The notes beneath the pieces are model-generated. The model was not told the origin of the DNA. It did no database searches and saw nothing but the letters and a program-made list of their open reading frames with translations. The translations under genes were made by a program, and so were the position numbers. A stretch of DNA of 64,000 nt from Branchipolynoe longqiensis (Eukaryota > Annelida > Polychaeta > Phyllodocida > Polynoidae): the NCBI GenBank assembly GCA_030323885.1, contig CM059199.1, forward strand, positions 41,114,590 to 41,178,589, written 5' to 3'. Below, one piece after another: positions 43,785 to 55,188 of the stretch (the stretch's first letter is position 1; each line of letters opens with the position of its first letter).

Positions 43785-44940
43785 AGGCAAACAGGGCAGG
43801 CCGGGGCTACTGGCGACAGGAGCAGCTCCCGGTAGAGCTAGGCTCTGAGCAGCTAACCTGGTAACAGCGTCGTCCTGGTATTGTCCAGTAAGGGACTTTC
43901 CTACTGGAACCAGCGCCTGGGCTACCAGCGACAGGAGCAGCTCCTGCTAGAGCTAGGCTCTGAGCAGCTCACCTGGTAACAGCGTCGTCATTGGAGTGTC
44001 CAGTAAGGGACTGTCCTACTGGAACCAGCGACTGGGCTACCAACTACAGGAGCAGCTCCTGCTAGAGCTAGGCTCTGAGCAGCTCGCCTGGTACCAGCTC
44101 CGTACAATAGTGTCCAGTAAGGGACTGGCTTACTGGAACCAGCGACTAGGCTACCAGCGACATGAGCAGCTCCTGGTAGAGCTAGGCTCTGAGCAGCTCA
44201 CCTGGTAGCAGCGTCGTCCTGGTACTGTCCAGTAAGGGACTGTCTTACTGGAACCAGCGACTGGGCTACCAGCGACAGGAACAGCTCCTGCTAGAGCTAG
44301 GCTCTGAGCAGCTCATCTGGTACCAGCGTCGTCTTGGTAGTGTCCAGTAAGGGGCTGTCCTACTGGAACCATCGACTGGGCTACCATCAACAAGAGCAGC
44401 TCCTGTTAGAGCTAGGCTCTGAGCAGCTCGCCTGGTACCAGCGTCGTATTAGTAGTGTCCAGTAAGGGACTGCCCTACTGGAACCAGCGGCTGGGCTACC
44501 AGCGACAGGAGCAATTCCTGCTAGAGCTAGTCTCTGAGCAGCTCAACTGGTACCAGCGTCGTCTTGGTAGTGTCCAGTAAGGGACTCTCCTACTGGAACC
44601 AGCGACATGAGCAGCTCCTGCTAGATCTAGGCTCTGATCAGCTCACCTGGTACCAGTGTCGTCTTGGTAGTGTCCAGTAAGGGACTGTCCTACTGGAACA
44701 ATCGACTGGGCTACCAGCGACAGGAGCAGCTCCTGCTAGAGCTAGGCTCTGAGCAGCTCACCTGGTACCAGCCTTGTCTTGGTAGTGTCCAGTAAGGGGC
44801 TGTCCTACTGGAACCAGCGACTGGGTTACCAGCGACATGAGCAGCTCCTGGTAGAGCTAGTATATGAGCAGCTCGCCGGGTACCAGCGTCGTACGGGTAG
44901 TATTCAGTAAGGCAGTGCCCCACTGGTGGTACCAGCGGGT
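43785..44940. repeat. ~115-bp tandem repeat, about ten units
   Basis: Each unit contains gtccagtaagggactgtcct, actggaaccagcgactgggc, aggagcagctcctgctagag and gctaggctctgagcagctc. The spacing of agtaaggga is mostly 112-120 bp, with one unit shortened to about 103. The period is not a multiple of three, and frames are interrupted, so it is not protein-coding. Palindromic words (gagcagctc, ctggtaccag) are common. It begins 34 bp after the LINE insertion. Confidence 0.92.
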
Positions 44941-45009
44941 TGCCTTCCCACAGATAGCCAGCTGGTGGAATTCAGGAAACTACTGTGCTAGTGTCTAAGG
45001 TGGTGTTTT

Positions 45010-45160
45010 TGTCCTTGCCCTATTCTATTAATGCCGAGCACCAGGCTAGGGTGCAACAGGTATCAATTTCGTACGTCATTGGATTGACTTGACCGTGAAT
45101 CAAACTGCCGACCTCCAACACGGAGAGCCTGCGGTCTTACCGATTCGGCCACCACGTCCG
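45010..45160 (-). mobile_element. SINE head II fragment
   Basis: Minus-strand head and first part of body: gtccttgccctattctatta to ccgattcggccaccacgtcc. The 3' half is absent. Confidence 0.75.
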
Positions 45161-45366
45161 TTTTTTTTGCATTAGTAGCTATGCTTTTTTTTTCTTCCTT
45201 TCTTTTTTTTCAAAGAAAGAAACAATAAAAGGTAAGACAAACACCTACGAGCGGTAAACCTGGAGCAGAATTCTCATGGGCATGTGCAGTTCTAAATTTG
45301 AGAAATTATTCAAATAACAAATGCCCAATGTGTAAGGGCTTTAGAGTTTTATGAACCATGTATTAA

Positions 45367-45545
45367 CGGGTGACTAGTTGGCCCAGTGTCAGTATATTGT
45401 GACTGAGTAGGATATCAGGTCATGGTGCGGCGGCCTGGTCGCCCAGTTGGACAGCACTATAAAGTCGCCATGAGTGTGCACTGTCGCAAGTCGTTACCCA
45501 CCTGATATGACCTTAGATATTACTAGGACGTAAAACAATAACAAA
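45367..45545 (+). mobile_element. SINE 3' half
   Basis: 5'-truncated copy from gttggcccagtgtcagtata to the tail gtaaaacaataacaaaa. Confidence 0.78.
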
Positions 45546-46019
45546 AAGTGTATTAACGGGTTAAAATTGTGCTTTAACTGTTGGACATAGAATGAAGGAT
45601 AGGTCCTGGGGGTGGGGGTGGGGGGAAACCCCACTTCCGGGTGTGTAAACACGCCGAGTGGCAGCTTCAGTCCTTCGTCAGGGCCCAGCCCGACAATAAC
45701 TCGGAATACACCTGGGAGAGAGGAGCGGGGATGATGGGGAGGCGGGGGGAGGGGTTGGAGGTAGGTGTGGAGAGGGGGGGGGCGGGGACTAGGATTCCTT
45801 TGGCCAAGTGTAGAATACACAGAACCTACCTATGGGCAGGTTAGGTCAATATGCGCATAGCAACTTGAAGCCAGGTAATGTTATGTGAACAAACGGTATT
45901 AGCATCCTTAACAATTCTGACCTCTGGGTAAAGAAGGTTACATGCATCATCAGAAACCACTGACCAACTTAGTAACTACCATAACACCTGCTGCTGTATC
46001 TAACCATAGATGGTGTTAG

Positions 46020-46565
46020 GAAGGAAACCCACAATAACAGGACTATGGCATTAACACTCCTGTATCTAACCCTAGGTGGTGCTAGGATGGAAAACTCCAA
46101 GAAACTGATTCTGACATTGACACTCCTGTATCGAGCCCCAGATGGTGCTAGGAAGGAAAACTCCAATAACAGGACTATGACCTTAACACTCTTGTATCTA
46201 ACGCTAGGTGTTGCCACGATGGAAAACCCCAAGAAACTGACCATGACATTTACACTCCTGTATCTAACCCCAGATGTTGCTAGGAAGGAAAACGCCAATA
46301 ACAGGACTATGGCCTTAACACTCCTGTATCTAACCCTAGGTGTGGCTAGGATGGAAAACTCCAATAAACTGACGATGACATTAACACTCCTGTATCTAAC
46401 CCCATATTTTGCTAGGAAGGAAAACCCCAATAACAGGAATATGGCATTAATACTCCTGTATATAACCCTAGATGTTGGTAGGAAGGAAAACCCCCAATAA
46501 CAGGACTATGGTCATAACACTCCTGTATCTAACCATAGGTGTTGCTAGGATGGAAAACCCCAAGA
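46020..46565. repeat. ~60-bp tandem repeat with alternating unit types
   Basis: Nine to ten units of aacactcctgtatctaaccc followed by agatgttgctaggaaggaaa. Units ending accccaagaaactgac alternate with units ending caataacaggactatgg, so a ~120-bp dimer is the larger period. The period is a multiple of 3, which keeps a 151-codon frame open; I consider it fortuitous. Two more units lie at 47000-47100. The core resembles the SINE 3' end gatgttgctaggacgtaaaa. Confidence 0.88.
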
Positions 46566-46600
46566 AACTGACTGCGAAAATCAAAATATTTCTTTACAAA

Positions 46601-46997
46601 TTCCTATTTGACTGGGACCAGAAGTGGGTTTCTATACATATGAATTGAATGTGTCTTGTGGTTCCATCCATAAGGTCACATTGTGTATTTCAAGATGTCT
46701 GATATGGAAAGGTTGAAAGATTCAGTAGCTTCAGTCAATCAGAGCTGTTCTTTTCGATTGCAAATGGCTGCCCTCTATGGGGGCATCAATTTCCAGTTGA
46801 AATGAACAGCTTTGATTGGTTATTTTCGATTGCAAATGGCCGCCCCCATACAGGGCAGCCATTTGCAATGGAAGCGAACAACTCTGATTGGCTGAAACCA
46901 CTGAAGCCATTTGACTGGTCCTCTTTATATTCAAAAACCTAGTTCACTGCTCAGGTGGGCAGAGCATACATTTTGCAGATAGAAAGGTCCCAGTCGA
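46601..46997. mobile_element. Inverted-repeat element splitting the 60-bp array
   Basis: The ends tttgactgggacc (46601) and ggtcccagtcgaa (46985-46997) are inverted. The element lies between the main 60-bp array and its two outlying units, so it may have inserted into the array. It contains a second, nested inverted-repeat element at 46721-46905. Confidence 0.5.
46721..46905. mobile_element. MITE with ~60-bp inverted arms
   Basis: The left arm ttcagtagcttcagtcaatc with gcaaatggctgccctctatg is matched inversely by catacagggcagccatttgc and tgattggctgaaaccactga. A further internal gcaaatggccgcccccat copy gives nested pairing. CCAAT-like words (caatcag, ctgattgg) occur in each arm. Confidence 0.78.
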
Positions 46998-47126
46998 ATA
47001 CCTCCAATAACATTCGTATATATATAACCCCAGATGTTCCCAGGGTGGAAAACACTCCAGTATCTAACCCTAGATGTTGTTAGGAGGGAACCCCCAAAAT
47101 AATCACTATCTCATTTACAATGTTGA

Positions 47127-47215
47127 GGTTTTACCTCCTAGCAACGTATATGTTCATATCAGGACAGGGAGTGATGATGATTATGATGACGATTATGATG
47201 ATGATGGTCATGATA
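47127..47215 (-). mobile_element. SINE tail remnant joined to GAT repeat
   Basis: ggttttacctcctagcaacg to catatcaggacaggg is the SINE 3' end on the minus strand. It is followed by a (gat)n run at about 47170-47215, either microsatellite or the tail of a lost retroelement. Confidence 0.55.
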
Positions 47216-47279
47216 ATGAAAATAGTAATACAAATAAGAACAACACAGCTCGATGCAGAATCCAATGTTTGTAAACACT

Positions 47280-48055
47280 GTTGAATAGACTACATCACCA
47301 TTCCAGCCGCACGGTGCATTGTGAGATGCGTGGAAGAAAAACAAACCCACCAGAAGCACATGACACATGCTAATACACTGGGTCCAGCTATGAAATGTGC
47401 TGGTTTCACCTCATCTCAGCTCTTGTTTGAAATATAGAATACCAACTAAAAAAATATATATACTAAATTAAGATATTAATCTTTTATCCAGCATTGCATT
47501 TACATCAATATAATCAGCACATCTTATGCCATGTGCATTTAAATTTAAACAACTCTGGGCACTAAGACTGGTGGTAGAGCCATAGCCACAGTCAGTTTTA
47601 CTTATTTTATTCAAGTTTGTATTTATATCTTATGGTTTAGGACATGTGTAGAATTAGAAAATGAATAGGGTTAATCAGATATTCATTATATATTTCTTTG
47701 AAACTATTTTTTGTTGACACATTTGACATTTTAATATTTAGAACAAGAATTATTTATGTCTAGTCAATGGTGATGTAAACATTAGCCTGTAAGGTGACTG
47801 ACATGGTATGTTTCTTAGCTCAAAATGCTTAATTATGGAGAGTTATGTCTTAAACGTATTCATTATATTATTATACTACATCAATCCATCCATGTTTATA
47901 TCCAAATTGTTATCTATTTTTATTAATTTTGAATAATATCAAAGTTTTGTCCTACACATATCGTCAAACTCAATCGCCGTACACCATTGCATTGCTACCA
48001 GCGCCATTTTCAGCGCATGTGCAGTCGGAACGGTGATCTCGTCTATTGGGGCGCA
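47280..48055. other. No feature recognised
   Basis: AT-rich sequence with no repeat I can classify and no open frame above chance length. Confidence 0.5.
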
Positions 48056-48462
48056 TGAGGTGGGGGGGGGGGGCAGGTTGGGGGGGCTTAGGGGCTGGGT
48101 GGGGGGGGGGTGACTCTGGTGGTAGCAGAGAGAGGTTTATATGTGTGGTTATGTGCCACTAACTCTGGAGTTATTACCGTACACGGTGTGGCCTGCGGTG
48201 TAGTCTTAAGACTTCTTTGTCTCAGGATAGTCGTAGCTTTACACCCTGGTTATTGATGGATAAAAATGTCCCGTCCCCCCCCCTGCCAGTGCAGCTCCCC
48301 CCACCCCATTACTGTTTCATTGGCGCGGTGGGTGGGGGTTGGGGGGTTGGAGCAAAGTGTCACAAAAAGAAAATCTGTAGCAAGGATATAGATCTTTTGT
48401 GTCAATTGTAAATGGGCTCTCCCACAGCATGATACTGATGTACATGTGCATACCCTCCCGCG

Positions 48463-48569
48463 TTCCAACAATACCATTGCAACCATATTCTAACTCCCTA
48501 AACTGACCACCTCCAGAAATGGACCTGTGAAAGTCGGTCCCAATGTCGGACGATTTACAGAGGTTTTAC
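48463..48569. mobile_element. mariner/pogo-like MITE, truncated
   Basis: Matches the right two thirds of 7136-7305: ccattgcaaccatattctaa, gtcggtcccaatgtcggacg and the terminal agaggttttaca. The left end is missing. Confidence 0.65.
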
Positions 48570-48582
48570 AAAAAATATACGG

Positions 48583-48640
48583 ATTATATATATATATATA
48601 TCATATTATACATATATATATATATACATATATATATACT
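48583..48640. repeat. TA microsatellite
   Basis: Two blocks of tatata separated by tcatattatac. Confidence 0.85.
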
Positions 48641-49012
48641 ACATTCTGAGAGCTTTTCCCCTGATGGGTCAGAAACAGATGTTGCAATACTCAAGAGTGC
48701 GTTATGGCATATTTGTACTGGTAGCCTTTATAGATGATATTGCGTTATGGATCCGCTGGCCATACAGACCGCCATCATGTTATAATAATAGTCCATTACA
48801 GGTGTGCATTGAGTACCCACGCTGTAGTGAGTACCTATGTGTGTTTCATCGTGTGTTTCATCGCTTAGTCCTGATGGAACAGACACTATTTGGAAACACA
48901 GCACGTGTACAGTGTTATCTAACACGTTCCTGTATAATATACATGGCGCATAATTAATTATACAAGTATACATTATAAATAGGTGTTGGGTAAATGATAG
49001 CACGGGGATATA

Positions 49013-49215
49013 TTTGGTTGTTGTTGTTTGTTGGAGTTGTACATCCTGGCAACATATAAGGTGATATTAGGACGGGTAACGACTTGTGGCAGTGGGCACT
49101 CATGGCAACTCTACAGTGCTGCCCTATTTGGGAGACCAGCCTGCCAGCACCCTGACCTGATATCCAACTCAGTCACATGATCCTAACACTGAGTCAACCA
49201 GTCCTTGCACCTTAA
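49013..49215 (-). mobile_element. SINE 3' portion
   Basis: Tail ttggttgttgttgtttgttg and body up to gtcaaccagtccttgcacc; the head is lost. Confidence 0.75.
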
Positions 49216-49539
49216 CCCTGGTACGCACCTCCCATATATGATTCACGTGCTAAAACTGACTGCCCGACGCGACCCGTCATAACCCGACCCGTCCCGTTTC
49301 CCGACTAATGCCCGGTACACACCCCCGGTATAAAACCTAAAATTGCCCGATTCATTTTTTTAATCTTATACTTATGCCCCAAAACTGAGTTTTAAGTAGT
49401 GAATCGGAAGGCTCAGGTGTGTTAGGGGGTCACACACATAAAGACTGAAACCGACTAAAACTCAAACTTAGTCGCGAACCGGGCAGTTTTAGGTTGTATA
49501 CCGGAGCTGTGTACCGGGCATGTTAGGTGATTGTGTGTG

Positions 49540-49605
49540 TGTGGTGGTGGTGGTGGTGGTGGTGGTGGTGGTGGTGGTGGTGGTGGTGGGGGGGGGGGGG
49601 GGGTC
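49540..49605. repeat. GGT microsatellite ending in poly-G
   Basis: About 16 ggt units followed by about 15 G. The poly-Pro/poly-His frames on the minus strand are artefacts. Confidence 0.92.
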
Positions 49606-49849
49606 GCTGACAACTGATGTTTAGGAAACGCCAGACCTGCAGGAGGCCCCCGGTTATCAACCACCAGTGGCAACGTCGGGTTACGGCTGATAAGGGACAA
49701 ACGCATGGATGTACGTGTAGCGCTGTAATCAGCGTCAGCAAAGCCAGTCGGACTAAGTCCTCCACAATCAGCCCGCGGCACCACGTCACTAAATGATCGC
49801 CGACCGGAAATCAATTAGCCACCGGAAGTGCCTTGACACTTGGGCAGGT

Positions 49850-50170
49850 TGGCTGTTGTTTTACGTCCTAGCAACATTTAATGTCATATCAGGATGGGGG
49901 CCTTGACACGTGGCCATGTTGGGTGGTTGGTTGAGTGTTACGTCCTGGCAACATATAAGGTCATATCAGGATGGGTACCGACTTGTGACAGTGCACACTC
50001 ATGGCGATTTGATAGTGCTGTCCCTCTTGGAAACCAGGCCACCAGCATCAGTACCTGATATCCCACTCAGTCACATTATCCTGACAATGAGGCAATCAGT
50101 CCTTGCCCTATCCTAATAATGGTGAGCGACTTGCTAGGAAGCGACACATATCAATGGTTAAGTCATCATG
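49850..50170 (-). mobile_element. SINE tail fragment plus head-less SINE
   Basis: A 3' fragment (49850-49900, gttgttttacgtcctagcaa) lies next to a longer minus-strand copy (49918-50170) from ggtggttggttgagtgttac to tggttaagtcatcatgtg. ggggccttgacacgtggcc and gtgccttgacacttgggc around the fragment suggest a local duplication. Confidence 0.75.
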
Positions 50171-50211
50171 TGGGCAGGCATTGCATCACGATGAAATAAG
50201 GCTAAGGCTTG

Positions 50212-50280
50212 ATTGATTGATTGATTGGTGGTTGCTTTACGCCATGTCGGCAGACTAGGCCATATTCACGGCAGGTATTG
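50212..50280 (-). mobile_element. LINE tail fragment
   Basis: gattgattgattgattggtggttgc (in two pieces of the same run) matches the tail of the LINE at 27294-27325. Only the terminal tens of bases are present. Confidence 0.5.
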
Positions 50281-50337
50281 TTTGTTTCTTTATTCAACCA
50301 TCACTTTACATTTTATGTTAAATAAGACTAAGATTAA

Positions 50338-50678
50338 AGTTGCATAGCCCGATGGTTTTGAATGTCTGTATTTTTTTCTGAGATAAATATATTAGATCAA
50401 TCACTAATATCTACTTTATGTTAGTTCCAAGTTACTTTTATTTTAAATGTTAAACTTTTGAGATATTTTGAGTGCAAACATGGAAAATTAGTGCCAAAAC
50501 TCTGACACCATAGACTTCTGCAGTAACATGTTCTGCTAAATTGACTCAGTATTGTCTTCTACGCAGAAACAAATGCTTAATAAGTGCATCAATATCTACG
50601 TTGGCTATGTAAAATCAAAATTTGATAATTGGTTCGGTTTTGAAAATTAAATTTGATATTTCATCAGACTTTGCAGCT
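50338..50678. mobile_element. TTAA-flanked MITE, copy 1
   Basis: The ends are agttgcatagcccgatgg and the inverse of agctgcaaagtctgatg. TTAA stands outside each (50334-50337 and 50679-50682). The element is 341 bp and AT-rich, without coding frame. A second copy is at 61347-61673 and decayed relatives are at 24390-24597 and 57335-57500. Confidence 0.82.
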
Positions 50679-50814
50679 TTAAAGAGTTGACACATACAGA
50701 TAGCCTAGCGTTTGCTTGTTTTCGGAGTCGCAGCAGAGAATTATTTTATATTTAGTTGCTGAAAGCAGAATCCTTGATTGGTATATAGTCAGTCCAACAG
50801 TCCGCTGAACAGAT

Positions 50815-51412
50815 CCCAATCCACCCCCACCCTGCGCCACCTCCACATCCCCCACCCGGCATACCACCCCCCACCCCCATCCCCCTCACGCCCCCCCCCC
50901 CTTCCCACCGCCAACCTTGCGCACAGCCCAATCCAACGCGCTTCTCCTCACCCCACCAGTCCCTTCCTCCCCCCACCCTCAACCCACACTCCCTCACACC
51001 CTCCCCCCACCCCACCCCTCACACCCTCCCCCCACCCCACCCCTCACACCCTCAACCCCCACTCCCTCCACTCCCACCCCACCACCCTCCCCCCTCAAAA
51101 CTCCGCCTCCACTCCATCGCCCCCGTCCACCCCCTCAACCTCCACTCACTCCCTCCACCCCCATCCTCCCCACCCCCCTACATTCTCTCTCCCCTATCCA
51201 ACCCCACCCGACCCTCAAATGCCACCCCTCTCTCCTATCCAACCCCACCCCTCATGACCCATGCATGCCCACACACATCCCCTCCCAACCCCCACCCACC
51301 CATCCCCCCACTCCTCCCCCACCCACCCCTGCCCCCAACCCATCCCTCCATTCACCTTCCACCCACCCACCCACCCTCCCTCCCTCCCCCCACCCCCACC
51401 CCCGACCAGTGA
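50815..51412. repeat. C-rich ACCCC/CTCC repeat
   Basis: About 600 bp of C-dominated irregular short repeats (caccccaccc, ccctcacacc). The long Pro/Ser/Thr/His frames are compositional. Confidence 0.9.
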
Positions 51413-51601
51413 TGCTAAATGGTGGCGTTCTTCGGATCATTGAGGGTGGAAGGGGGCGGGTTGTTGAAATGTAAGTCGGGTAAGACAGATATATACCCGA
51501 CAAAGCGCCGTTTTACCCGTTAGGCCTAAACACGTGGGTTAAGTGCGCATGTGCTGGTCTCAGCAACTTCCGGCCTTCATGTGATGTTACTGGGCCAGCA
51601 G

Positions 51602-51962
51602 GCAGCCCGGTGTCGCGGTTTAGATTCTCAGTGGGTTTAGAGTCTATGATCGGCGTTCTGCACATGCGCCTATTCGATTAACACTACCCGGGTGACTCGG
51701 GTCACCCGAGTTGCTAGTAATTCAAATAGAACATGGGAGTGGAGTTGACAAAAACACGCGCCATGTGCAAAAGGTTTAACCCAACTCTTGCTTGGGGTTG
51801 GCTAGGAGCGATGATGTCACATTTGTGCGTCAAAAAGTCACTCGGGTCACCCGAGTTGATTAATCGAATACGCTGAAATACTGTTTGATTTTGACAAATG
51901 CGCAGAAACCCGAGCGTTGACTCTAAACACACTGAGAATTTAAACCGCGACATCGGGACTGC
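51602..51962. mobile_element. MITE with gcag-cccgrtgtcgcgg ends
   Basis: The left arm gcagcccggtgtcgcggttt with ctcagtgggtttagagtc is matched inversely by gactctaaacacactgagaa and ccgcgacatcgggactgc. Each inner flank carries ctcgggtcacccgag (51696-51710 and 51841-51855), near-perfect palindromes. No target duplication is evident. Confidence 0.72.
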
Positions 51963-51994
51963 ACGAAACCACCTGTACTCACCCACAGGTCTGA

Positions 51995-52336
51995 TTGGTT
52001 GGTTGTTGTAGTTTCATGTCCTGCAACATCTAAGATCATATCAGGATGGGTACTGACTTGTGACAGTGCACACTAATGATAACTTTATAGTGCTACCATA
52101 CTAGGTAATCAGGCCACAGGCACCATGACCCAATATTCCTCCCAGTCACATTATCCTGACCCTGAGTTAACCAGTCATTGCCCTATCCTAATATGGCCGA
52201 GCGCCAGGCTTGGAAGTGACAGGTATAGATTTGTAAGTCATTGGCTTGACTCGACAAGGGTTTAACCCAAATCATATGATATACCAAAATGGGAGACCGA
52301 TGCTCAACTCATTCGGCCATCCCGTCTGGTCCCCCG
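51995..52336 (-). mobile_element. tRNA-derived SINE, head type I, with target duplication
   Basis: Full-length minus-strand copy, tail ttggttggttgttgtagttt, head ending ccatcccgtctggt. CAGGTCTGA repeats lie at 51986-51994 and 52337-52345. Confidence 0.88.
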
Positions 52337-52744
52337 CAGGTCTGAAGGTTGAAGTAACCAATACAGCATGTGCAGTATAATTAATGGTGCTAATGTAAAT
52401 AACTCATATATCCACCAGTATGAATGTCCAACGGCATGTGTGCCGATGGCTGCATCTTTTGTGGACTAGGCAGTGTCCTTGCAGGCAAACACCGACAAAT
52501 CTCGACACTAGCGCCACCACCGGCTGCCTTCGAAAGTTCCCGCTCCCAGACCTCATTATCACTCGCTATATACACATAAGCATGCACCTACATGGTATAT
52601 GATTGATTTCATTTGGATATAAGCAAACAACTATTATATACATATATATAAATGATAATATATATGGGGTATATACTTTCTGAACATAATTGGTAATTTG
52701 CATTGTGTTTTGTTTGATTTCTGGGGGTTTTATGTACTAGAAAC

Positions 52745-53095
52745 ATGGGAACATATATGTATGTGTATATGTATGTGCATGTGTGTGCGCACAGGTACAT
52801 ATGCCCATGTGTATGTGCATATGTATGTGCATATGTATTTGCATATGTGTGCAGAGGTGTGTACACATGTATGCGCATATGCATGTGTATATGTATGTGC
52901 ATATGTATCTGCATATGCATGTGTGGATATATGTTTGTATTTATATGTGTGTATGTGTACACATATCTGCATGTGTATGTGTATGTGTATATACATATAT
53001 GTGTCTACCTGTGAGTGTGTATGTATTGTATTACTATATGTATGTGTATCTCTATGTGTGTGGATGTGTGTGTATAACCCATATGTGTGTGTGGA
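52745..53095. repeat. TATGTGCA-type minisatellite
   Basis: Alternating purine-pyrimidine sequence of tatgtgcatatg and gtgtatgtg words, able to adopt Z-DNA. The Cys/Met/Val/Tyr-rich frames are artefacts. Confidence 0.88.
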
Positions 53096-53104
53096 TGGTC
53101 TCTG

Positions 53105-54262
53105 CGGGAGGCTTACGAGTCTAAGTGATCTGGTAGTGGAGAAGTGTGGAAGTGGGCTCGGTAACCCATCGAATGAGTCTGCGTGATCTGGTAGTGGAGA
53201 AGTGTGGAAGTGGGCTCGGTAACCCGCCGAATGAGTCTGGGTGATCTGGTAGTGGAGACGTGTGGAAGTGGGCTCGGTAACCCGTCGAATGAGTCTGGGT
53301 GATCTGGTAGTGGAGAAGCGTGGAAGTGGGCTTGGTAACCCATTGAATGAGTCTGAGTGATCTGGTACCAGAGTAGTGTGGAAGTGGGCTCGGTAACCCA
53401 TTGAATCAGTCTGGGTGATCTGGTAGCAGAGTAGGGTGGAAGTGGGATTGGTAACCCATCAATTGAGTCTAAGTGATCTGGTAGCAGAGAAGTGTGGAAG
53501 TGGGCTCGGTAACCCATCGAATGAGGCTGAGTGATCTGGTAACAGAGAAGTGTGGAAGTGGGCTCGGTAACCCGTTGAATCAGTCTGAGTGATCCGGTAA
53601 CTGAGAAGTGTGGAAGTGGGCTTGGTAACCCGTCGAATGAGTCTGAGTGATGTGGTAGTGGAGAAGTGTGGAAGTGGGCTTGGTAACCCGTCGAATGAGT
53701 CTGGGTGATCTGGTAGTGGAGAAGTGGGCTTGGTAACCCGTTGCAGCAGTCTGAGTGATTTGGTAGTGGAGGAGTGTGGAAGTGGGCTCGGTAACCCATT
53801 GAATGAGTCTGAGTGATTTGATAGTGGAGGAGTGTGGAAGTGGGCTCGGCAACCTGTCGAATGGGTGTGAGTGATCTGGTAGCAGATTAGTGTCGAAGTG
53901 GGCTCAGTAACCCGTGGAATGAGTCTGAGTGATCTGGTAGCAGAGAAGTGTGGAAGTGGGCTCGGTAACCCGTCGAATGAGTCTGGGTGATCTGGTAGTG
54001 GAGAAGTGTGGAAGTGGGCTCAGTAACCCGTCGAATGAGTCTGGGCGATCTGCTAGTGGAGAAGCGTGGAAGTGGGCTCGGTAACCCATGGAATTAATCT
54101 GAGTGATCTGGTAGTAGAGAAGTGTGGAAGTGGGCTTGGTAATCCGTCGAATGAATCTGAGTGATCTGGTAGCGGAGGATTGTGGAAGTGGGCTCAGTAA
54201 CCAGTGGAATGAGTCTGAGTGAGCTGGTAGTGGAGGATTGTGGAAGTGGGCTCAGTAACCCG
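53105..54262. repeat. 58-bp tandem repeat, about twenty units
   Basis: Unit: gagtctgagtgatctggtag, tggagaagtgtggaagtggg, ctcggtaacccgtcgaat. Because 58 is not a multiple of 3, a long frame must read the unit in all three phases; the minus strand does so without stops for over 200 codons (MGYRAHFHT, LPDHSDSFDG, TRSPRLIRRV). One unit near 53720 is shortened. Confidence 0.95.
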
Positions 54263-54359
54263 GCTAATGGAGGCGAGGCGCCTAGTTAAGCCTATAGTTG
54301 GTCGTGTCAGGTTGGAACTTCCACGGAAAAGGGCAGGCTCCACTGCCAAAGGTCACACA

Positions 54360-55188
54360 TGGACGCGTGGGCGGAGGTGGGGGTGTGGGCGGAGGTGGGG
54401 GTGTGGGCGGAGGTGGGGGCGGGGAGCTCAGCAGGGGGTGGGGAGGGTGTGTAGGGAGAGGGTGGGGGGATAGTACTACTGTGGTGATTTAAACGGAGAA
54501 AGCGTGGCCATCTGGAAGGATGTGTTTGTGTTGGGTGGGAGGGTTATGGTGTGGGGGTGCGGTGGTGGTGTGGTGGTTTGTATGTGTTGGGGGTGCATTG
54601 CTGGTGTATTGGTGGTGATTTTGTGGTGTATTAGTGGTGTTGAGGTGATGCTGTATTGGTGGTGAGTTTGTGGTGGTGTGTTGGTCGGTGGTGGGTTGGT
54701 GGTGTATTGGTGGTGGTGGGTTGGTGGTGTGTTGGTGGTGTATTGGTGTATGTGTGGTGTATTGGTGGTGGTGTGGTGGTGGTGTGGTGGTGGTGTATTG
54801 GTGGTGAATTGTTGGTGGAGTGTTGGTGGTGTGTTGGTTTGTGTTAGCGTATGTCAGTGTATGTTGGTGCTGTATGTTGGTGGTGTGTTGGTGTGTGCTG
54901 GGTGCGTTGGTATGTGTGTGTTGTGTGTTGATGGTGTCATGATGGCGGTTGTGGTGTGGGAGTGTAGTGGTATGTATTGGTATCTGGTGTTGGGGGCATG
55001 GTGGTGGTAGGTGGCGGTGGAGTGTTGTCGGTGGGTGTTGCTGTTCGGGATGTATGTTGGGGGTGGGTGGGGGAGTGTGTTGGTGGTGTGTTGGTGGTGT
55101 GATGATGGTGTGATGGTGGTGGTGGTGCTGGTGGTCGTGTGATGATGGTGGTGTGGTGGTGTGTGGTGGTGGTGTGATGGTGGTGATG
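54360..55188. repeat. GGTGTGGGC and GTG/GTT-rich repeats
   Basis: An 18-bp unit (gggcggaggtgggggtgt) repeats three times at 54369-54422. It is followed from 54530 by long ggt/gtt trinucleotide-like sequence (tggtggtgtattggtggtg). Strongly strand-asymmetric, no coding content. Confidence 0.9.

Noticed and set aside
46045..46500. 151-codon frame repeating TLLYLT-like units
   Set aside because: It follows from a 60-bp tandem repeat with no stop in that phase. The opposite strand is equally open.
53113..53799. 228-codon minus-strand frame in the 58-bp array
   Set aside because: It reads a tandem repeat whose period is not a multiple of three. The apparent protein is the repeat in three phases, with no start context or conserved domain.
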